A stretch of 64,000 nucleotides of DNA from Geothrix terrae. Lineage in GTDB: Bacteria > Acidobacteriota > Holophagae > Holophagales > Holophagaceae. Position 1 is the stretch's first letter; each line of letters begins with the position of its first letter. The position numbers and the translations under genes are program-made. Shown piece after piece: positions 16,112 through 25,947 of this stretch. The notes below the pieces were generated by a model. It made no database searches. It was not told the DNA's origin and saw nothing but the letters and a program-made list of their open reading frames with translations. Where the stretch lies: the NCBI RefSeq assembly GCF_022808775.1, contig NZ_JAKZLA010000005.1, positions 124,001 to 188,000 on the forward strand, given 5' to 3'.

Positions 16112-18235
16112 TCAGACCGGCGGCATCTGGCAGGAGGCGGCCACCGCGGCGGGAAGGTAGCAGTTCCGCACGTAGTCCATCACCATGCGGTCGGAGTTGA
16201 AGCGCCAGGCCAGCGTCCGGATGGAGCGCTTCACCCGCTTCACCCAGGCCCGGGGCACGCCGGCGGCATCGCGGTCGTAGTAGCAGGGGACCACCTCCTC
16301 CTCCAGCACCCGGAAGAGGGCCTCGGTGTCCCGACGGTTCTGGACTTCCCCGTCGGCATGGGACTCCCCGCTTCCGATGGCGAACCCGTTCTTTCCGTCG
16401 AACGCCTCCGCCCACCAGCCGTCGAGGACGGAGATGTGCAGGGCGCCGTTCATGGCCGCCTTCATGCCGCTGGTGCCGCAGGCCTCCAGGGGGCGCACGG
16501 GATTGTTGAGCCAGGCGTCCACGCCCTGGTAGAGGTTGCGGCCCACGTGGATGTTGTAGTTCTCCACGAACACGATCCGGTTCCGGAAGCGCGGATCCTC
16601 CAGCAGGTGGTTGACCTTCTGGATGAGGCCTTTCCCGCGCTGGTCCGCCGGATGCGCGCGTCCCGCGAAGATGAGGTTCACCGGCCGGGTGGGGTGGTTC
16701 ACCAGGGCGGCGAGGCGATCCGGGTCCGTGAAGAGGAGGTCCGGGCGCTTGTACGGGACGAACCGGCGGGCGAAGCCGATGGTGAGGGCGTCGGGATCCA
16801 GCGGCGGCGGATCGATGGGCGGGAGGCCCAGGCGTGCGCGCGTGGCCGCCACCCGCTCCCGGACGAACCGCAGCGTCCGGGCCTTCAGCACCTGCTTGAT
16901 CTCCCAGATCTCCGCCGAATCCACGGCCTCGATCTTCGTCCACAGGTCGTGGTGGACCATGCCCTCCAGCCAGTTGATGCCGATGCGCGACTCGAAGAGC
17001 TGTTCCATCTCCGTGGCCAGCCAGGTAGAGACGTGCACGCCGTTCGTGATGTGCCCGATGGGTACCTGGGCCTCGGGCCGGCCGGGCCAGAGGCCGGTCC
17101 ACATGGCCCGCGACACCACCCCGTGAAGGGCCGACACGCCGTTGGCCCGGCTGCACTGCCGGAGGGCCAGCACCGTGGGCATGAAGGGCGACCCGTGGTC
17201 CGCGGGGTCCACGCGACCCAGGTTCGCCACCTCCTGGACCGGGAGCTTCAGCCCGTCCGCCAGGGGGCGCAGGTGCTCTTCCGCCAGCTCCACCGGGAAC
17301 CGGTCGTGGCCCGCATCCACCGAGGTGTGGGTGGTGAACACCGTGGCCGCGGCCGATTCCTTCAGCGCCGTCCAGGGCTCCAGGCCATCGGCCTGCACCC
17401 GGTGCCGGGCCCGCTCCAGGATGGCGAAGGCGGTATGCCCCTCGTTGAGATGGAACACGCTGGCGGTGATGCCCAGCTCCCGCAGCGCCCGCGGCCCCCC
17501 CACGCCGAGCATCAGCTCCTGCTGGATGCGCATGCGCTGGTCGCCGCCATAGAGGCGCGCCGCGAGGGCCTGGTCCGCCTCGCTGTTCTGGGGATCCCGG
17601 GTGTCCAGCAGGATGAGGCGCACGCGGCCCACGCAGGCCTCCAGCACCTGGGCCCAAACGGTCCGCCCGGGCATCTCCACCCCCACCCGGGCGGGTTCGC
17701 CCCGGGGCGTGAGCGCCGGCCGCAGGGGCAGATCCTTCAGGTCGAAGGGCTCCAGCACGTCCTGCTGCCAGAAGGACGGATCCAGCACCTGGCTGGTGTA
17801 GCCCTGGTGGTACAGGAGGCCGACTCCCACCAGGGGGACGCCCAGGTCGGAGGCCCCCTTCAGATGATCCCCAGCCAGGATGCCGAGGCCGCCCGAGTAG
17901 ATGGGGATGCACTCGTGGATGCCGAACTCCATGCAGAAGTAGGCCACCGGCCGGGTGCTCAGCGGGCCCGCGTGGAAGAGGCCCCAGGTGGTCACGGGAT
18001 GCAGGAACTCGTCCAGCTGCCGGAGGGCCCGGTCGATCCGCGCCGGCACGTCCACCTCCATGGCCCGGTTCTCCATCTGCCGCGTGTCGATCTGGCGCAG
18101 CACGGAGATGGGGTTGCGGTGGGCGCGCTGGTACAGGTCGAGGTCCAGGTCCCGGAAGATGGACCGCACCTCGGGCCGCCAGGTCCACCAGAGGTTCTGG
18201 GTGAGCCGTTCGAGCTTCTGCCGCAGGATTTCCAT
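16112..18235 (-). CDS. glgP: Alpha-glucan (glycogen) phosphorylase
   Basis: The enzyme releases glucose-1-phosphate from glycogen ends. The 707-residue protein belongs to the shorter alpha-glucan phosphorylase subfamily that also has an N-terminal DUF3417 segment (QNLWWTWRPEVRSIFRDLD). Markers are YFCMEFGIHECIPIYSGGLG, HLNEGHTAFAILE, ITNGVHVSTW, FARRFVPYKRPDLL, and RPLEACGTSGMKAAMNG, whose lysine should hold pyridoxal phosphate. It begins 30 bases after glgB in the debranching-glgB-glgP operon and meets glgA tail to tail. Confidence 0.93.
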   Translation of the reverse strand: MEILRQKLERLTQNLWWTWRPEVRSIFRDLDLDLYQRAHRNPISVLRQIDTRQMENRAMEVDVPARIDRALRQLDEFLHPVTTWGLFHAGPLSTRPVAYFCMEFGIHECIPIYSGGLGILAGDHLKGASDLGVPLVGVGLLYHQGYTSQVLDPSFWQQDVLEPFDLKDLPLRPALTPRGEPARVGVEMPGRTVWAQVLEACVGRVRLILLDTRDPQNSEADQALAARLYGGDQRMRIQQELMLGVGGPRALRELGITASVFHLNEGHTAFAILERARHRVQADGLEPWTALKESAAATVFTTHTSVDAGHDRFPVELAEEHLRPLADGLKLPVQEVANLGRVDPADHGSPFMPTVLALRQCSRANGVSALHGVVSRAMWTGLWPGRPEAQVPIGHITNGVHVSTWLATEMEQLFESRIGINWLEGMVHHDLWTKIEAVDSAEIWEIKQVLKARTLRFVRERVAATRARLGLPPIDPPPLDPDALTIGFARRFVPYKRPDLLFTDPDRLAALVNHPTRPVNLIFAGRAHPADQRGKGLIQKVNHLLEDPRFRNRIVFVENYNIHVGRNLYQGVDAWLNNPVRPLEACGTSGMKAAMNGALHISVLDGWWAEAFDGKNGFAIGSGESHADGEVQNRRDTEALFRVLEEEVVPCYYDRDAAGVPRAWVKRVKRSIRTLAWRFNSDRMVMDYVRNCYLPAAVAASCQMPPV

Positions 18236-18265
18236 GGCGCAGGCCTCGATTCTCTGGCGGGTATT

Positions 18266-20182
18266 CTACGCCTCATCTCCAGGCTCGGCCGCCAGGAAGA
18301 CCGCGCCGAGGGGTGGGAGGGTCAAGGCCAGCGAGTGGCCGTGCCCGTGCCGTGGGATGGGTTCCGGACGCAGTCTCCCCGGGTTCACAAACCCCTGGCC
18401 ACCGTAGGTCTGGGCATCGGTGTTCAAGATCTCCCGGCAGTCCCCCTGGAAGGGGACGCCCACCCGGTACTCCCGGTGGACCATCGCCGTGAAATTGAGG
18501 ATCACGACGGTGGCGTCGCGGGAATCGGCGCCCCTCCGGAGCAGGGAGAGCACGCTGTTGGCGCGGTCGCCGCAATCGATCCAGGTGAAACCCCAGGGTT
18601 CGCAGTCGCCCTCGTGGAGGGACGGACGCGCCCGGTGCAGCGTGTTCAGGTCCCGGAGCAGATCGTGGATGCCCTTGGGTTCCGGCTGGTCGAGCCGCTC
18701 CCACTCCAGCGCTGTCGAGTGGTTCCACTCCCGCGTCTGGCCGAGCTCCGTGCCCATGAAGACCAGCTTCTTGCCCGGGTGGGCGAAGGCCCAGGCCAGC
18801 AGGAGCCGCAGGTTCGCCAGGCGCTCCCACTCGCTGCCCGGCATGCGGCCGAGCAGGCTCCGCTTGCCGTGGACCACCTCGTCGTGGGAGAGCGGCAGCA
18901 CGTGGTTCTCCGTGCCGTGGTAGAGCATGCTGAAGGTCAGCTCGTCCTGGTGGTACCGCCGGTGGAGCATGGTGCGCGCGAAATAGCCCAGCGTGTCGTG
19001 CATCCAGCCCATGTTCCACTTGAAACCGAAGCCCAGGCCGCCGACAGACGTGGGCCGGGAGACCATGGGCCAGGCCGTCGATTCCTCGGCGATGGTGAAG
19101 GCGTCCGGATGTTCCGCGTAGATCGTCTCGTTGAAGCGGCGGAGGAAGGACACCGCCTCCAGGTTCTCCCGACCTCCGTAGCGGTTGGGGATCCACTGGC
19201 CCGGCTTCCGGCTGTAGTCCAGGTAGAGCATGGAGGCCACCGCGTCCACGCGCAGGCCGTCGATGTGGAAGCGGTCCAGCCAATACAGGGCGTTGGAGAT
19301 GAGGAAGGTCTGCACCTCCCGCCGCCCGTAGTTGTAGATCAGGGTGCCCCAGTCCATCTGGCGGCCCTGGCGGGGATCGGCGTGCTCGTAGAGGTGCGTC
19401 CCATCGAAGAAGGCCAGGCCGTGCGCGTCCCCCGGGAAATGGGCGGGCACCCAGTCCAGCACCACCCCGAGGCCCGCCTGGTGGAAGGCGTCCACGAAGT
19501 TCTGGAAGTCCTCGGGCGTGCCGTAGCGCCCCGTGGGCGCGAAGAGGCCCAGCGGCTGATAGCCCCAGGAGCCGTAGAAGGGGTGCTCGCCGACCGGCAG
19601 CAGCTCTACGTGGGTGAAGCCCAGGTAGCGCACGTAGGGGATGAGCTGTTCGGCGATCTCGCGGTAGCTCATGTGGCGGCCGTCCGGGCGGCGGCGCCAG
19701 GAGCCCAGGTGCACTTCGTAGGCGCTGAACGGCGCCCGGTGGATGGGGACGCGGCCCCGGGCCGCCATCCACTCGGCATCGCCCCAGGCGTAGTCCCCCA
19801 GGCCGTGCACCACGGAGGCCGTGCCGGGTGGAACTTCGCAGCGGAACGCGTACGGGTCCGCCTTCAGGGGGAGCAGGTTCCCCCGCGGGCCGTGCAGCTC
19901 GAACTTGTAGAGCTCGCCCGGCCCCACGTCCGGGATGAAGCCCTCCCACACGCCGGCATCGCTGGGCCGCATGGGATGCCGGCGGCCGTCCCAGGCGTTG
20001 AAGGGCCCCACCACGCTCACCCGGCGGGCATTGGGCGCCCAGACCGCGAAAGCCGTCCCCGCCACGCCGTCCAGGACCATCGGATGGGCCCCCAGCTTCT
20101 CGTAGGCCCGGCGGTGCGTGCCTTCGGCGAGCAGGTGGTGGTCCAGCGGCCCCAGCCGCGACGGGAACGGGGTCCGGGGCAT
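18266..20182 (-). CDS. glgB: 1,4-alpha-glucan branching enzyme, GH13
   Basis: GlgB cuts alpha-1,4 chains and reattaches them as alpha-1,6 branches. The 638-residue protein has a CBM48 domain (about 40-115, [17 protein letters not shown]), the GH13 barrel with nucleophile Asp313 in [10 protein letters not shown], acid/base Glu366 in TIAEES and the third carboxylate Asp434 in [10 protein letters not shown], then an all-beta C-terminal domain. It lacks the extra N-terminal module of E. coli GlgB. ATG at 20182 has GGAGG six bases upstream and shares one base with the stop of the debranching gene (TGATG), which suggests coupled translation. Confidence 0.95.
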   Translation of the reverse strand: MPRTPFPSRLGPLDHHLLAEGTHRRAYEKLGAHPMVLDGVAGTAFAVWAPNARRVSVVGPFNAWDGRRHPMRPSDAGVWEGFIPDVGPGELYKFELHGPRGNLLPLKADPYAFRCEVPPGTASVVHGLGDYAWGDAEWMAARGRVPIHRAPFSAYEVHLGSWRRRPDGRHMSYREIAEQLIPYVRYLGFTHVELLPVGEHPFYGSWGYQPLGLFAPTGRYGTPEDFQNFVDAFHQAGLGVVLDWVPAHFPGDAHGLAFFDGTHLYEHADPRQGRQMDWGTLIYNYGRREVQTFLISNALYWLDRFHIDGLRVDAVASMLYLDYSRKPGQWIPNRYGGRENLEAVSFLRRFNETIYAEHPDAFTIAEESTAWPMVSRPTSVGGLGFGFKWNMGWMHDTLGYFARTMLHRRYHQDELTFSMLYHGTENHVLPLSHDEVVHGKRSLLGRMPGSEWERLANLRLLLAWAFAHPGKKLVFMGTELGQTREWNHSTALEWERLDQPEPKGIHDLLRDLNTLHRARPSLHEGDCEPWGFTWIDCGDRANSVLSLLRRGADSRDATVVILNFTAMVHREYRVGVPFQGDCREILNTDAQTYGGQGFVNPGRLRPEPIPRHGHGHSLALTLPPLGAVFLAAEPGDEA

Positions 20183-23100
20183 CAGCGTCCTCCGCTCCAG
20201 AGGCCCCCGGACAGCTGGATCCACACCCGCAGCGCTTCCGTGGCGCTCCAGGCCTGGGCGTCGCAGCCCCGCTGGACGTGCGGGGCGTCGCCTTCCAGCA
20301 ACTCGGGCAGGTGGCCCACGCAGCCCTCCGCGAGCGGCGTCTCCAGGCTTCCCAGGAGGGCCCGTGCCGCGGCCACGGCCTCGGGCGCCTGGTCCCAGGC
20401 GGCGGCGAGGGCCTCGCAGAAGGTGGGCAGCAGCCACACCCAGGCCGTGCCGTTGTGGTAGGCGGGCTTGCGCCGGGTGTCCTCGTCGCCTTCGTAGCGA
20501 CCCCAGTACGGGTGCCGCGGGTCGTTCAGCAGGTGGCCCGCGGCGTCGCGGATTTCCAGCGGAGCGGTCACGGGAAGCGGCGCCAGGCTCCGCAGCGCGC
20601 CGGGCACCAAGAGGTGGCGCTGGGCCGCCGCCACGACCTGGCGGGCGCGGGCCCCCTGCAGGAGCCCCAGGCTCACGAGGAAGAGCTGGTTCGGGCGGAG
20701 GTGGTCCTGGGGGATGCCCTGGGCCGCGGGCACCCCCGCCGGCGCGGCCAGCAGGTCCGCGTACCAGCCGGAGGCGGGCAGCCAGAAGCGGTCCAGCGAG
20801 GCCTCGGCCTGGAGGGCCAGCGTGTCCCAGGGCCCGGAGGCCGAACCGTCGAGCCGCGCCAGCTGGCGCAGCAGGCGGATCCAGAGGGCCTGCAGCTCCA
20901 CCGGGTAGCCCTCGCGCGGCGTGCCGGCGGGGTGGGCCGTGTCCATCCAGGTGAAGTGGGCGGGGCTCCAGACCAGGGCGGAGGCCGGATCCACACGGAT
21001 CCCGTTGGGCGTGCCCGCCAGGTAGCCCGCCGCCAGGCTATGCAGCACCGCCCTCAGGGGCCGCCCTCCCGCGTCGGCCGCATAGGCCTCGGGGCCCAGA
21101 ACGGCGGCGGCCTCCTCGAGGGCGAGGGCGAACCAGAGCGGCGCATCAGAGGTGTCGCGGTCCCCATCCTCCGAGGCGGCCAGGCGGTTGGGCAGCGTGC
21201 CGTGCCGCTCCAGGGCGCCGAAGGTCCGGAGGATCTCCAGGGACTCGCGGATCCAGCCCCCGGCCAGCAGGCCGCGTACGGCGATGAGCGTGTCTCGGCC
21301 CCAGTCGAGGAACCAGGGATAGCCCGCGATGACCGTGGTCCCCGTCCCCCGGCGGGCCAGGAACGCCGCGCAGGCGGTCTCCAGCTGCCGGCCGAAGCTG
21401 TCCGCCTCGGGCCTCTCGGAGAGGTGTGGTTCCAGGGTGGTCCTCGCGGGCCGCTCTTGCGGATCTGCATCCACGGTGATCGACAGGCTGCCGCCCGGAG
21501 GAAGGGGCAGCTCGAACCAGCCGGGGCTCCAGGCATCCCCCTGGGCCCGCATGCCCCGGCCGGCCTCCACGGGATGCGGGATGCCCTGGCACCACTCGGG
21601 CTCGGGGTGGTAGGTCCCCCCCTCGCTCCAGGCGCGCAGCTCGTGGTCCGGCGCCAGGCGGACCTGGAACCCCGGACGGCCGGCCAGCGGGGAGGTGGCC
21701 GCGGCGAAGCGGCGGTCCAGTCCGGGGTTCCGGACAGTCTCCTCGTGGAAGCTGCGGTCCTCCAGGTCCAGCCGCACCGTGAGGTCCACGCGGACCCCCC
21801 CCGCGGGCCCCCCCTTCCCTGCGCCGCGGCTGAACCGCAGCACCACCGCGTTCCGGCCGTCCGGCATCTCCGCGTCGAGGTGGACAGGCACCATGCGTCC
21901 GTCCCCGGCGTGGGCCCGGAAGCGCCAGCGGGCCGGCGGGCCGGGCTCGAAGCATTCGAGGTTGTCCGCCCCGAGGGCCGAGAGGAACCCATCGGCGATG
22001 ACCCAGGCCCGGAGCCGCTTCGCCAGCACCTGGCGATCGCAGGGCAGGTCCGGATGCAGGTTCGCACCCAGCAGGCAGTCGTACTTCGAGGCGATGGTCC
22101 CCAGATCCGCGTGCAACCGGGCCATGCCGCCGCGGCCATTGGTGAGCAGGACCAGCCCCTGTTCGCCGTGGCCGGAGAAGCGCGGGAGCGCCGGGCAGAA
22201 CCGGAGCTGGCCCTGAATCGGGGGTCCTTCCTCGCCGAAGCGGTCCAGGTGGAGGTCCGCCAGGCCGGCCGCGTCGCCCACGCGCGGGGACAGCGCGGCG
22301 AGGTACCGGCCTCCGGCCGGGATCGAGCGCAGATTCAGGTCCAGGGCCCCCGCCCTGCGGAGGGTCGCGGAGAACGGCAGGGCATCCTCGATGAGAACCC
22401 AGTGCCCCGGCGGCACGGGCTGGACGCGGGCAGCGTCCTCGGGCCCCCAGCGGACCACGGCGGGGTAGCGGTCCCCGCTCGCCGTCGCGTCCAGGGCGCC
22501 GAGCAGGTCCGCCGAGGATCGCACCGGGTCCAGGCGCGGGAGGGCCGCCAGGAAGGTCGCGGGATCCCGGTCCACCCGCTCCGCCAGCAGGCGCCAGTCA
22601 CAGGGCCCGATGGCCTCGACGGGGATGGCCTCGGCCAGCCGCTGGAAGCCCCAGGCGGCCTGGGCCCGCCGGGCGCGATAGGCCTCGCCGGAGAGCCCCG
22701 CCGGCGCAGGCCGGTCCACCAGGCAGTGGGCCGCGCCGGGGTGGAGGACGAACCCCACGCGGCCGCCGGAACGCCGGATCTCCGGCGGGGTGCCCAGCAG
22801 GTCCCGGCCGGACGCGCCCAGCAGGTCAACGGCGGGCGCGCCCAGGCCGGTCCAGACCGCCTCCGCCAGGACCAGCTCCCGGGGTTCGCGCACGTCCAGG
22901 TTCACGAGCACCAGGCAGCGATCCGGGCCCTCGGCGGAGCGGCGGGCCAGCGCCAGCACGGGCGAATCCTCCGGGCTCAGGCGCGCCACCGTCGCGCCGT
23001 CGAAGAAGCAGGGATGCTCCGCCAGCAGGCGGTGGAGGGCCGCCAGCTCCGGCACGAGGTTCGGCTCAGCGCCCCAGGCCAGGCCCCGGGCTTCGTGGAC

Positions 23101-24516
23101 ATCCAGCTTTTCCGCCGCCAGCCACTCGACCCCGGCGGTGAAGCCGTAAGCACCGCAGTGGCTCGCCAGGCCGCAGAGCCGGGTGCGCATCAAAGACCAG
23201 GCGGCCCCTTGAGCGGCCAGGCGGTCGTTGTCATGGGTCTCGCTGTAGTGCACCAGGGGGCCCATCCGCGGCGCCTGGTGGAGGCAGTGGTCCAGGTAGC
23301 CCGCCACGGCGCGCGGCTCGTGGTTCTGGAACAGCTCTGAGTAGGCCCACTGCAGGCCGCCCTCGCCCAGGAGGCGCTCGGTCTCCCCCCAGCTTCCGCC
23401 CAGGCCCTCGAGGAGAAACGCGCAGTCGGGGAATTCCCGCCGGACCCGGGCGCCGAGGTACTGCCAGACGGGCATGGGCACCAGGTATCCAGCATCGCAG
23501 CGGAAGCCGTCCACCCCGCGGCGGCACCAGGTGAGCAGGGACTCGGCGACGGTCTCCCAGAAGGCGGGCGGGCCGCCCTCCAGCTCCGCCAGGTCGCCCC
23601 AGGTGACGCCCCAGGCGCCGGGGCTGTGGAAGCTCCCGTCCGGCTCGCGGCGGAACCAGTCCGGATGGGCCTCCATCAGCCGGGAGCCCCAGCCCGTGTG
23701 GTTCACCACGATGTCCAGGAGGAGGCTCCCCCCCCGGAGATGCACGCCGTCCGCCAGCTCCCGGAACTGGTCCACGGCCGTCGTGCGCCGGTCGAAGACC
23801 ACCAGGGCGGGGTCGATGGCCGTGAGGTCCAGCTGGGCGTAGGGGCTGCCGAAGCGCCCCATGCGGGCGAAGGTGGTGGGCACCGGCCCCACCGGCAGCA
23901 AGTGCAGGATGCGGCAGCCCAACGTGTCGAAGATGTGGGGCAGGCAGGCCGTGAGGTCTCGCAAGGTGCCCGAAGGCGGGATCACCGTCATCCCCTGCCC
24001 GTCGAGTTCCGCCCAGGCGGCCTCCCGGGCGGGATCCCGCGTTTCCCGGAAGGCGCGGGCGGGCCCGAACATCCGGGGGAAGGCGCAGTAGACGAGGTTG
24101 GCCGTGCGCAGCCGGTCCGGCAGGACGCTCACGCCCAGGTCATCCCCCACCGGCCAGTGCTGGTAGCCGGCGGGATCCACCGCGTAGGCCTTGGCGCGGA
24201 AGGGGCCCGGCTCCGTGAGGACCAGGTCCAGAGACCAGCCGCCCTCTTCGGCCTGGAGCGGCAGGTCCCGCCAGGCGGCCCCGGCGAAGGTGTGGGCCTC
24301 GCCAGGGAGGGTGCCGGCCCGGGCCAGGATCTCCTCCCGCGCCCGGTCGCCCCGGGTGAGGTTCGTGCGGAGGAAGGCCCGCCAGCCGGCCTGCCCCGGC
24401 GCGGGGTGGGCCAGGTCCACGCGCAGGCGGTCGCCCACGTAGCGCACGACGTGGTCCCCAGGTGCTGGTGTCATGGCGGGTCGGAGCATCGCTCCCCCGG
24501 GGCGGACGTCCCCCAT
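20182..24516 (-). CDS. Two-domain glycogen debranching enzyme (GH13 plus amylo-alpha-1,6-glucosidase)
   Basis: The 1444-residue protein joins two enzymes. The N-terminal half is a GH13 barrel with DIVVNH (268-273), GFRCDAG (nucleophile D341), FLLEGLGG (acid E370) and SETHDND (D429), so its catalytic set is complete. The C-terminal third (about 1050-1430) is a GDE-type amylo-1,6-glucosidase with [30 protein letters not shown] and [10 protein letters not shown]. This layout parallels eukaryotic AGL (4-alpha-glucanotransferase then alpha-1,6-glucosidase) and differs from GlgX. The middle (about 500-1000) is less recognisable. Start is uncertain: ATG at 24516, 24489 or 24474 are all in frame. It is first in the operon with glgB and glgP. 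Confidence 0.85.
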   Translation of the reverse strand: MGDVRPGGAMLRPAMTPAPGDHVVRYVGDRLRVDLAHPAPGQAGWRAFLRTNLTRGDRAREEILARAGTLPGEAHTFAGAAWRDLPLQAEEGGWSLDLVLTEPGPFRAKAYAVDPAGYQHWPVGDDLGVSVLPDRLRTANLVYCAFPRMFGPARAFRETRDPAREAAWAELDGQGMTVIPPSGTLRDLTACLPHIFDTLGCRILHLLPVGPVPTTFARMGRFGSPYAQLDLTAIDPALVVFDRRTTAVDQFRELADGVHLRGGSLLLDIVVNHTGWGSRLMEAHPDWFRREPDGSFHSPGAWGVTWGDLAELEGGPPAFWETVAESLLTWCRRGVDGFRCDAGYLVPMPVWQYLGARVRREFPDCAFLLEGLGGSWGETERLLGEGGLQWAYSELFQNHEPRAVAGYLDHCLHQAPRMGPLVHYSETHDNDRLAAQGAAWSLMRTRLCGLASHCGAYGFTAGVEWLAAEKLDVHEARGLAWGAEPNLVPELAALHRLLAEHPCFFDGATVARLSPEDSPVLALARRSAEGPDRCLVLVNLDVREPRELVLAEAVWTGLGAPAVDLLGASGRDLLGTPPEIRRSGGRVGFVLHPGAAHCLVDRPAPAGLSGEAYRARRAQAAWGFQRLAEAIPVEAIGPCDWRLLAERVDRDPATFLAALPRLDPVRSSADLLGALDATASGDRYPAVVRWGPEDAARVQPVPPGHWVLIEDALPFSATLRRAGALDLNLRSIPAGGRYLAALSPRVGDAAGLADLHLDRFGEEGPPIQGQLRFCPALPRFSGHGEQGLVLLTNGRGGMARLHADLGTIASKYDCLLGANLHPDLPCDRQVLAKRLRAWVIADGFLSALGADNLECFEPGPPARWRFRAHAGDGRMVPVHLDAEMPDGRNAVVLRFSRGAGKGGPAGGVRVDLTVRLDLEDRSFHEETVRNPGLDRRFAAATSPLAGRPGFQVRLAPDHELRAWSEGGTYHPEPEWCQGIPHPVEAGRGMRAQGDAWSPGWFELPLPPGGSLSITVDADPQERPARTTLEPHLSERPEADSFGRQLETACAAFLARRGTGTTVIAGYPWFLDWGRDTLIAVRGLLAGGWIRESLEILRTFGALERHGTLPNRLAASEDGDRDTSDAPLWFALALEEAAAVLGPEAYAADAGGRPLRAVLHSLAAGYLAGTPNGIRVDPASALVWSPAHFTWMDTAHPAGTPREGYPVELQALWIRLLRQLARLDGSASGPWDTLALQAEASLDRFWLPASGWYADLLAAPAGVPAAQGIPQDHLRPNQLFLVSLGLLQGARARQVVAAAQRHLLVPGALRSLAPLPVTAPLEIRDAAGHLLNDPRHPYWGRYEGDEDTRRKPAYHNGTAWVWLLPTFCEALAAAWDQAPEAVAAARALLGSLETPLAEGCVGHLPELLEGDAPHVQRGCDAQAWSATEALRVWIQLSGGLWSGGR

Positions 24517-24599
24517 GGTACGCCCGACCAGGCCCCTCTGCCGGATCCTCCGATTGCGGGTTCCCAGGCCTGGAGAGGGGCGGTCAGAATGGTCGCATC

Positions 24600-25550
24600 A
24601 TGTCCAACGCCTCCGCGACCCTCGAACCGCTCCTCGCCGAATGCCGCAAGGTGATCGTGGGCCAGCCCCAGCTGCTCAGCCGGCTGGTGGTGGCCCTGCT
24701 CTGCCGCGGCCACGTGCTGCTGGAGGGCCTGCCAGGCCTGGCGAAGACGCGCACCATCAAGACTCTGGCCTCCGCCAGCCACACCAGCTTCCACCGCATC
24801 CAGTTCACGCCGGACCTGCTGCCCAGCGACGTGGTGGGCACCCTGGTCTTCGATCCCAAGCAGCTCACCTTCACGCCCAAGCGGGGCCCCATCTTCGCCA
24901 ACCTGGTGCTGGCGGACGAGATCAACCGGGCCCCCTCCAAGGTGCAGGCCGCCCTGCTGGAGGCCATGGAGGAACGGCAGGTCACGCTGGGTGAGGAGAG
25001 CTTCCGCCTGCCGGATCCCTTCCTGGTGCTGGCCACCCAGAACCCGCTGGAGCAGGAGGGGACCTTCCCCCTGCCCGAGGCCCAGATGGACCGGTTCCTC
25101 TTCAAGCTCCGGGTGGACTACCCCAAGCATGAGGATGAGGTGGAGGTCCTCCGCCGCGCCCACCTGAACGGGGACGAGGTGAACCCGGTGGTGGACGGCC
25201 CGACCCTGCTGGCGGCGGGCCGCGAAGCCCAGAAGGTGCGCCTGGACGATGCCATCCGGACCTACATCGTGCGGCTGGTGCAGGCCACGCGGCCCGGCCA
25301 CGGCAAGGTATGGAAGGGCAAGGAGCTGCTGCGCTGCGGGGCCAGCCCCCGGGCCTCGCTCTCGCTGCAGGCCTCCACTCGCGCCCTGGCCTACCTCCAG
25401 GGCCGCGACCACGTACTGCCCCAGGACGTGGTGGACCTCGCGCCCGACGTGCTGCGCCACCGCCTGCTGCTCACCTTCGAGAGCGAGGCCGACGGCGCCA
25501 CCACGGACCAGGTCATCGCCCAGCTGCTCCAGGCCGTGCCCCGCCCTTGA
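24600..25550 (+). CDS. MoxR-family AAA ATPase (orphan)
   Basis: MoxR ATPases are chaperone-like AAA+ proteins that activate or assemble partner proteins, often with von Willebrand A or DUF58 proteins. This 316-residue copy has Walker A GLPGLAKTRT, the family block FTPDLLPSDVVGT, Walker B LVLADEINRAPSK, sensor region LATQNPLEQEGTFPLPEAQMDRF and a C-terminal lid domain. Unlike the second MoxR in the window it has no DUF58 or VWA gene beside it. It diverges from the debranching gene and is followed by a small unknown gene 43 bases on. No strong ribosome site precedes the ATG. Confidence 0.9.
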   Translation: MSNASATLEPLLAECRKVIVGQPQLLSRLVVALLCRGHVLLEGLPGLAKTRTIKTLASASHTSFHRIQFTPDLLPSDVVGTLVFDPKQLTFTPKRGPIFANLVLADEINRAPSKVQAALLEAMEERQVTLGEESFRLPDPFLVLATQNPLEQEGTFPLPEAQMDRFLFKLRVDYPKHEDEVEVLRRAHLNGDEVNPVVDGPTLLAAGREAQKVRLDDAIRTYIVRLVQATRPGHGKVWKGKELLRCGASPRASLSLQASTRALAYLQGRDHVLPQDVVDLAPDVLRHRLLLTFESEADGATTDQVIAQLLQAVPRP

Positions 25551-25593
25551 GCCGGACCGGGCCCGCCCTCCGGCTCATCCAACAGGAGGTTCC

Positions 25594-25947
25594 ATGCCCA
25601 CCGCATCCCGTCCCAAAATCACCGGCATCACCCTGAACCTGCTCATGCCTGACGGCACGACGCGGACCCACACCATCGATCCCGACACCTCCGATGCGCT
25701 CGTGTGGAGCGACCGGGCCGTGCAGGTCTTCCGCAAGTTCTACGACAGAGGCGGTCCCGCGGAAGGCAAGCGCATGGCCCGGGAGGATTTCCTCCGGCAC
25801 TTTCCCCAGGCGGCGAGCCTCATCGGCGACCAGCCCGACATCCTGATGAATCCCGCCGTGGTGGACCAGCTCTGGACCCTGCCCAAACCCGATGGAACCA
25901 CCCCGGCCTTCCTCTGCAAGAGCATCATGAACCCCACGAACGGCTAG
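25594..25947 (+). CDS. Small hypothetical protein
   Basis: I do not recognise this 117-residue protein. It is soluble-looking, without signal peptide or membrane helix, and contains a stretch ITGITLNLLMPDGTTRTHTI followed by acidic and aromatic residues. Real coding is supported by AGGAGG four bases before the ATG and by high third-position GC. It follows the orphan MoxR gene closely and may be its partner. Its TAG stop lies within a CTAG that also encodes the stop of the convergent kinase gene. Confidence 0.75.
   Translation: MPTASRPKITGITLNLLMPDGTTRTHTIDPDTSDALVWSDRAVQVFRKFYDRGGPAEGKRMAREDFLRHFPQAASLIGDQPDILMNPAVVDQLWTLPKPDGTTPAFLCKSIMNPTNG

Noticed and set aside
15761-20461. A very long plus-strand open frame (about 1560 codons) opposite glgP and glgB
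   Set aside because: It is antisense to two enzymes with complete catalytic motifs and is rich in His/Arg/Gly/Pro/Leu, the usual product of reading GC-rich genes in the opposite frame.
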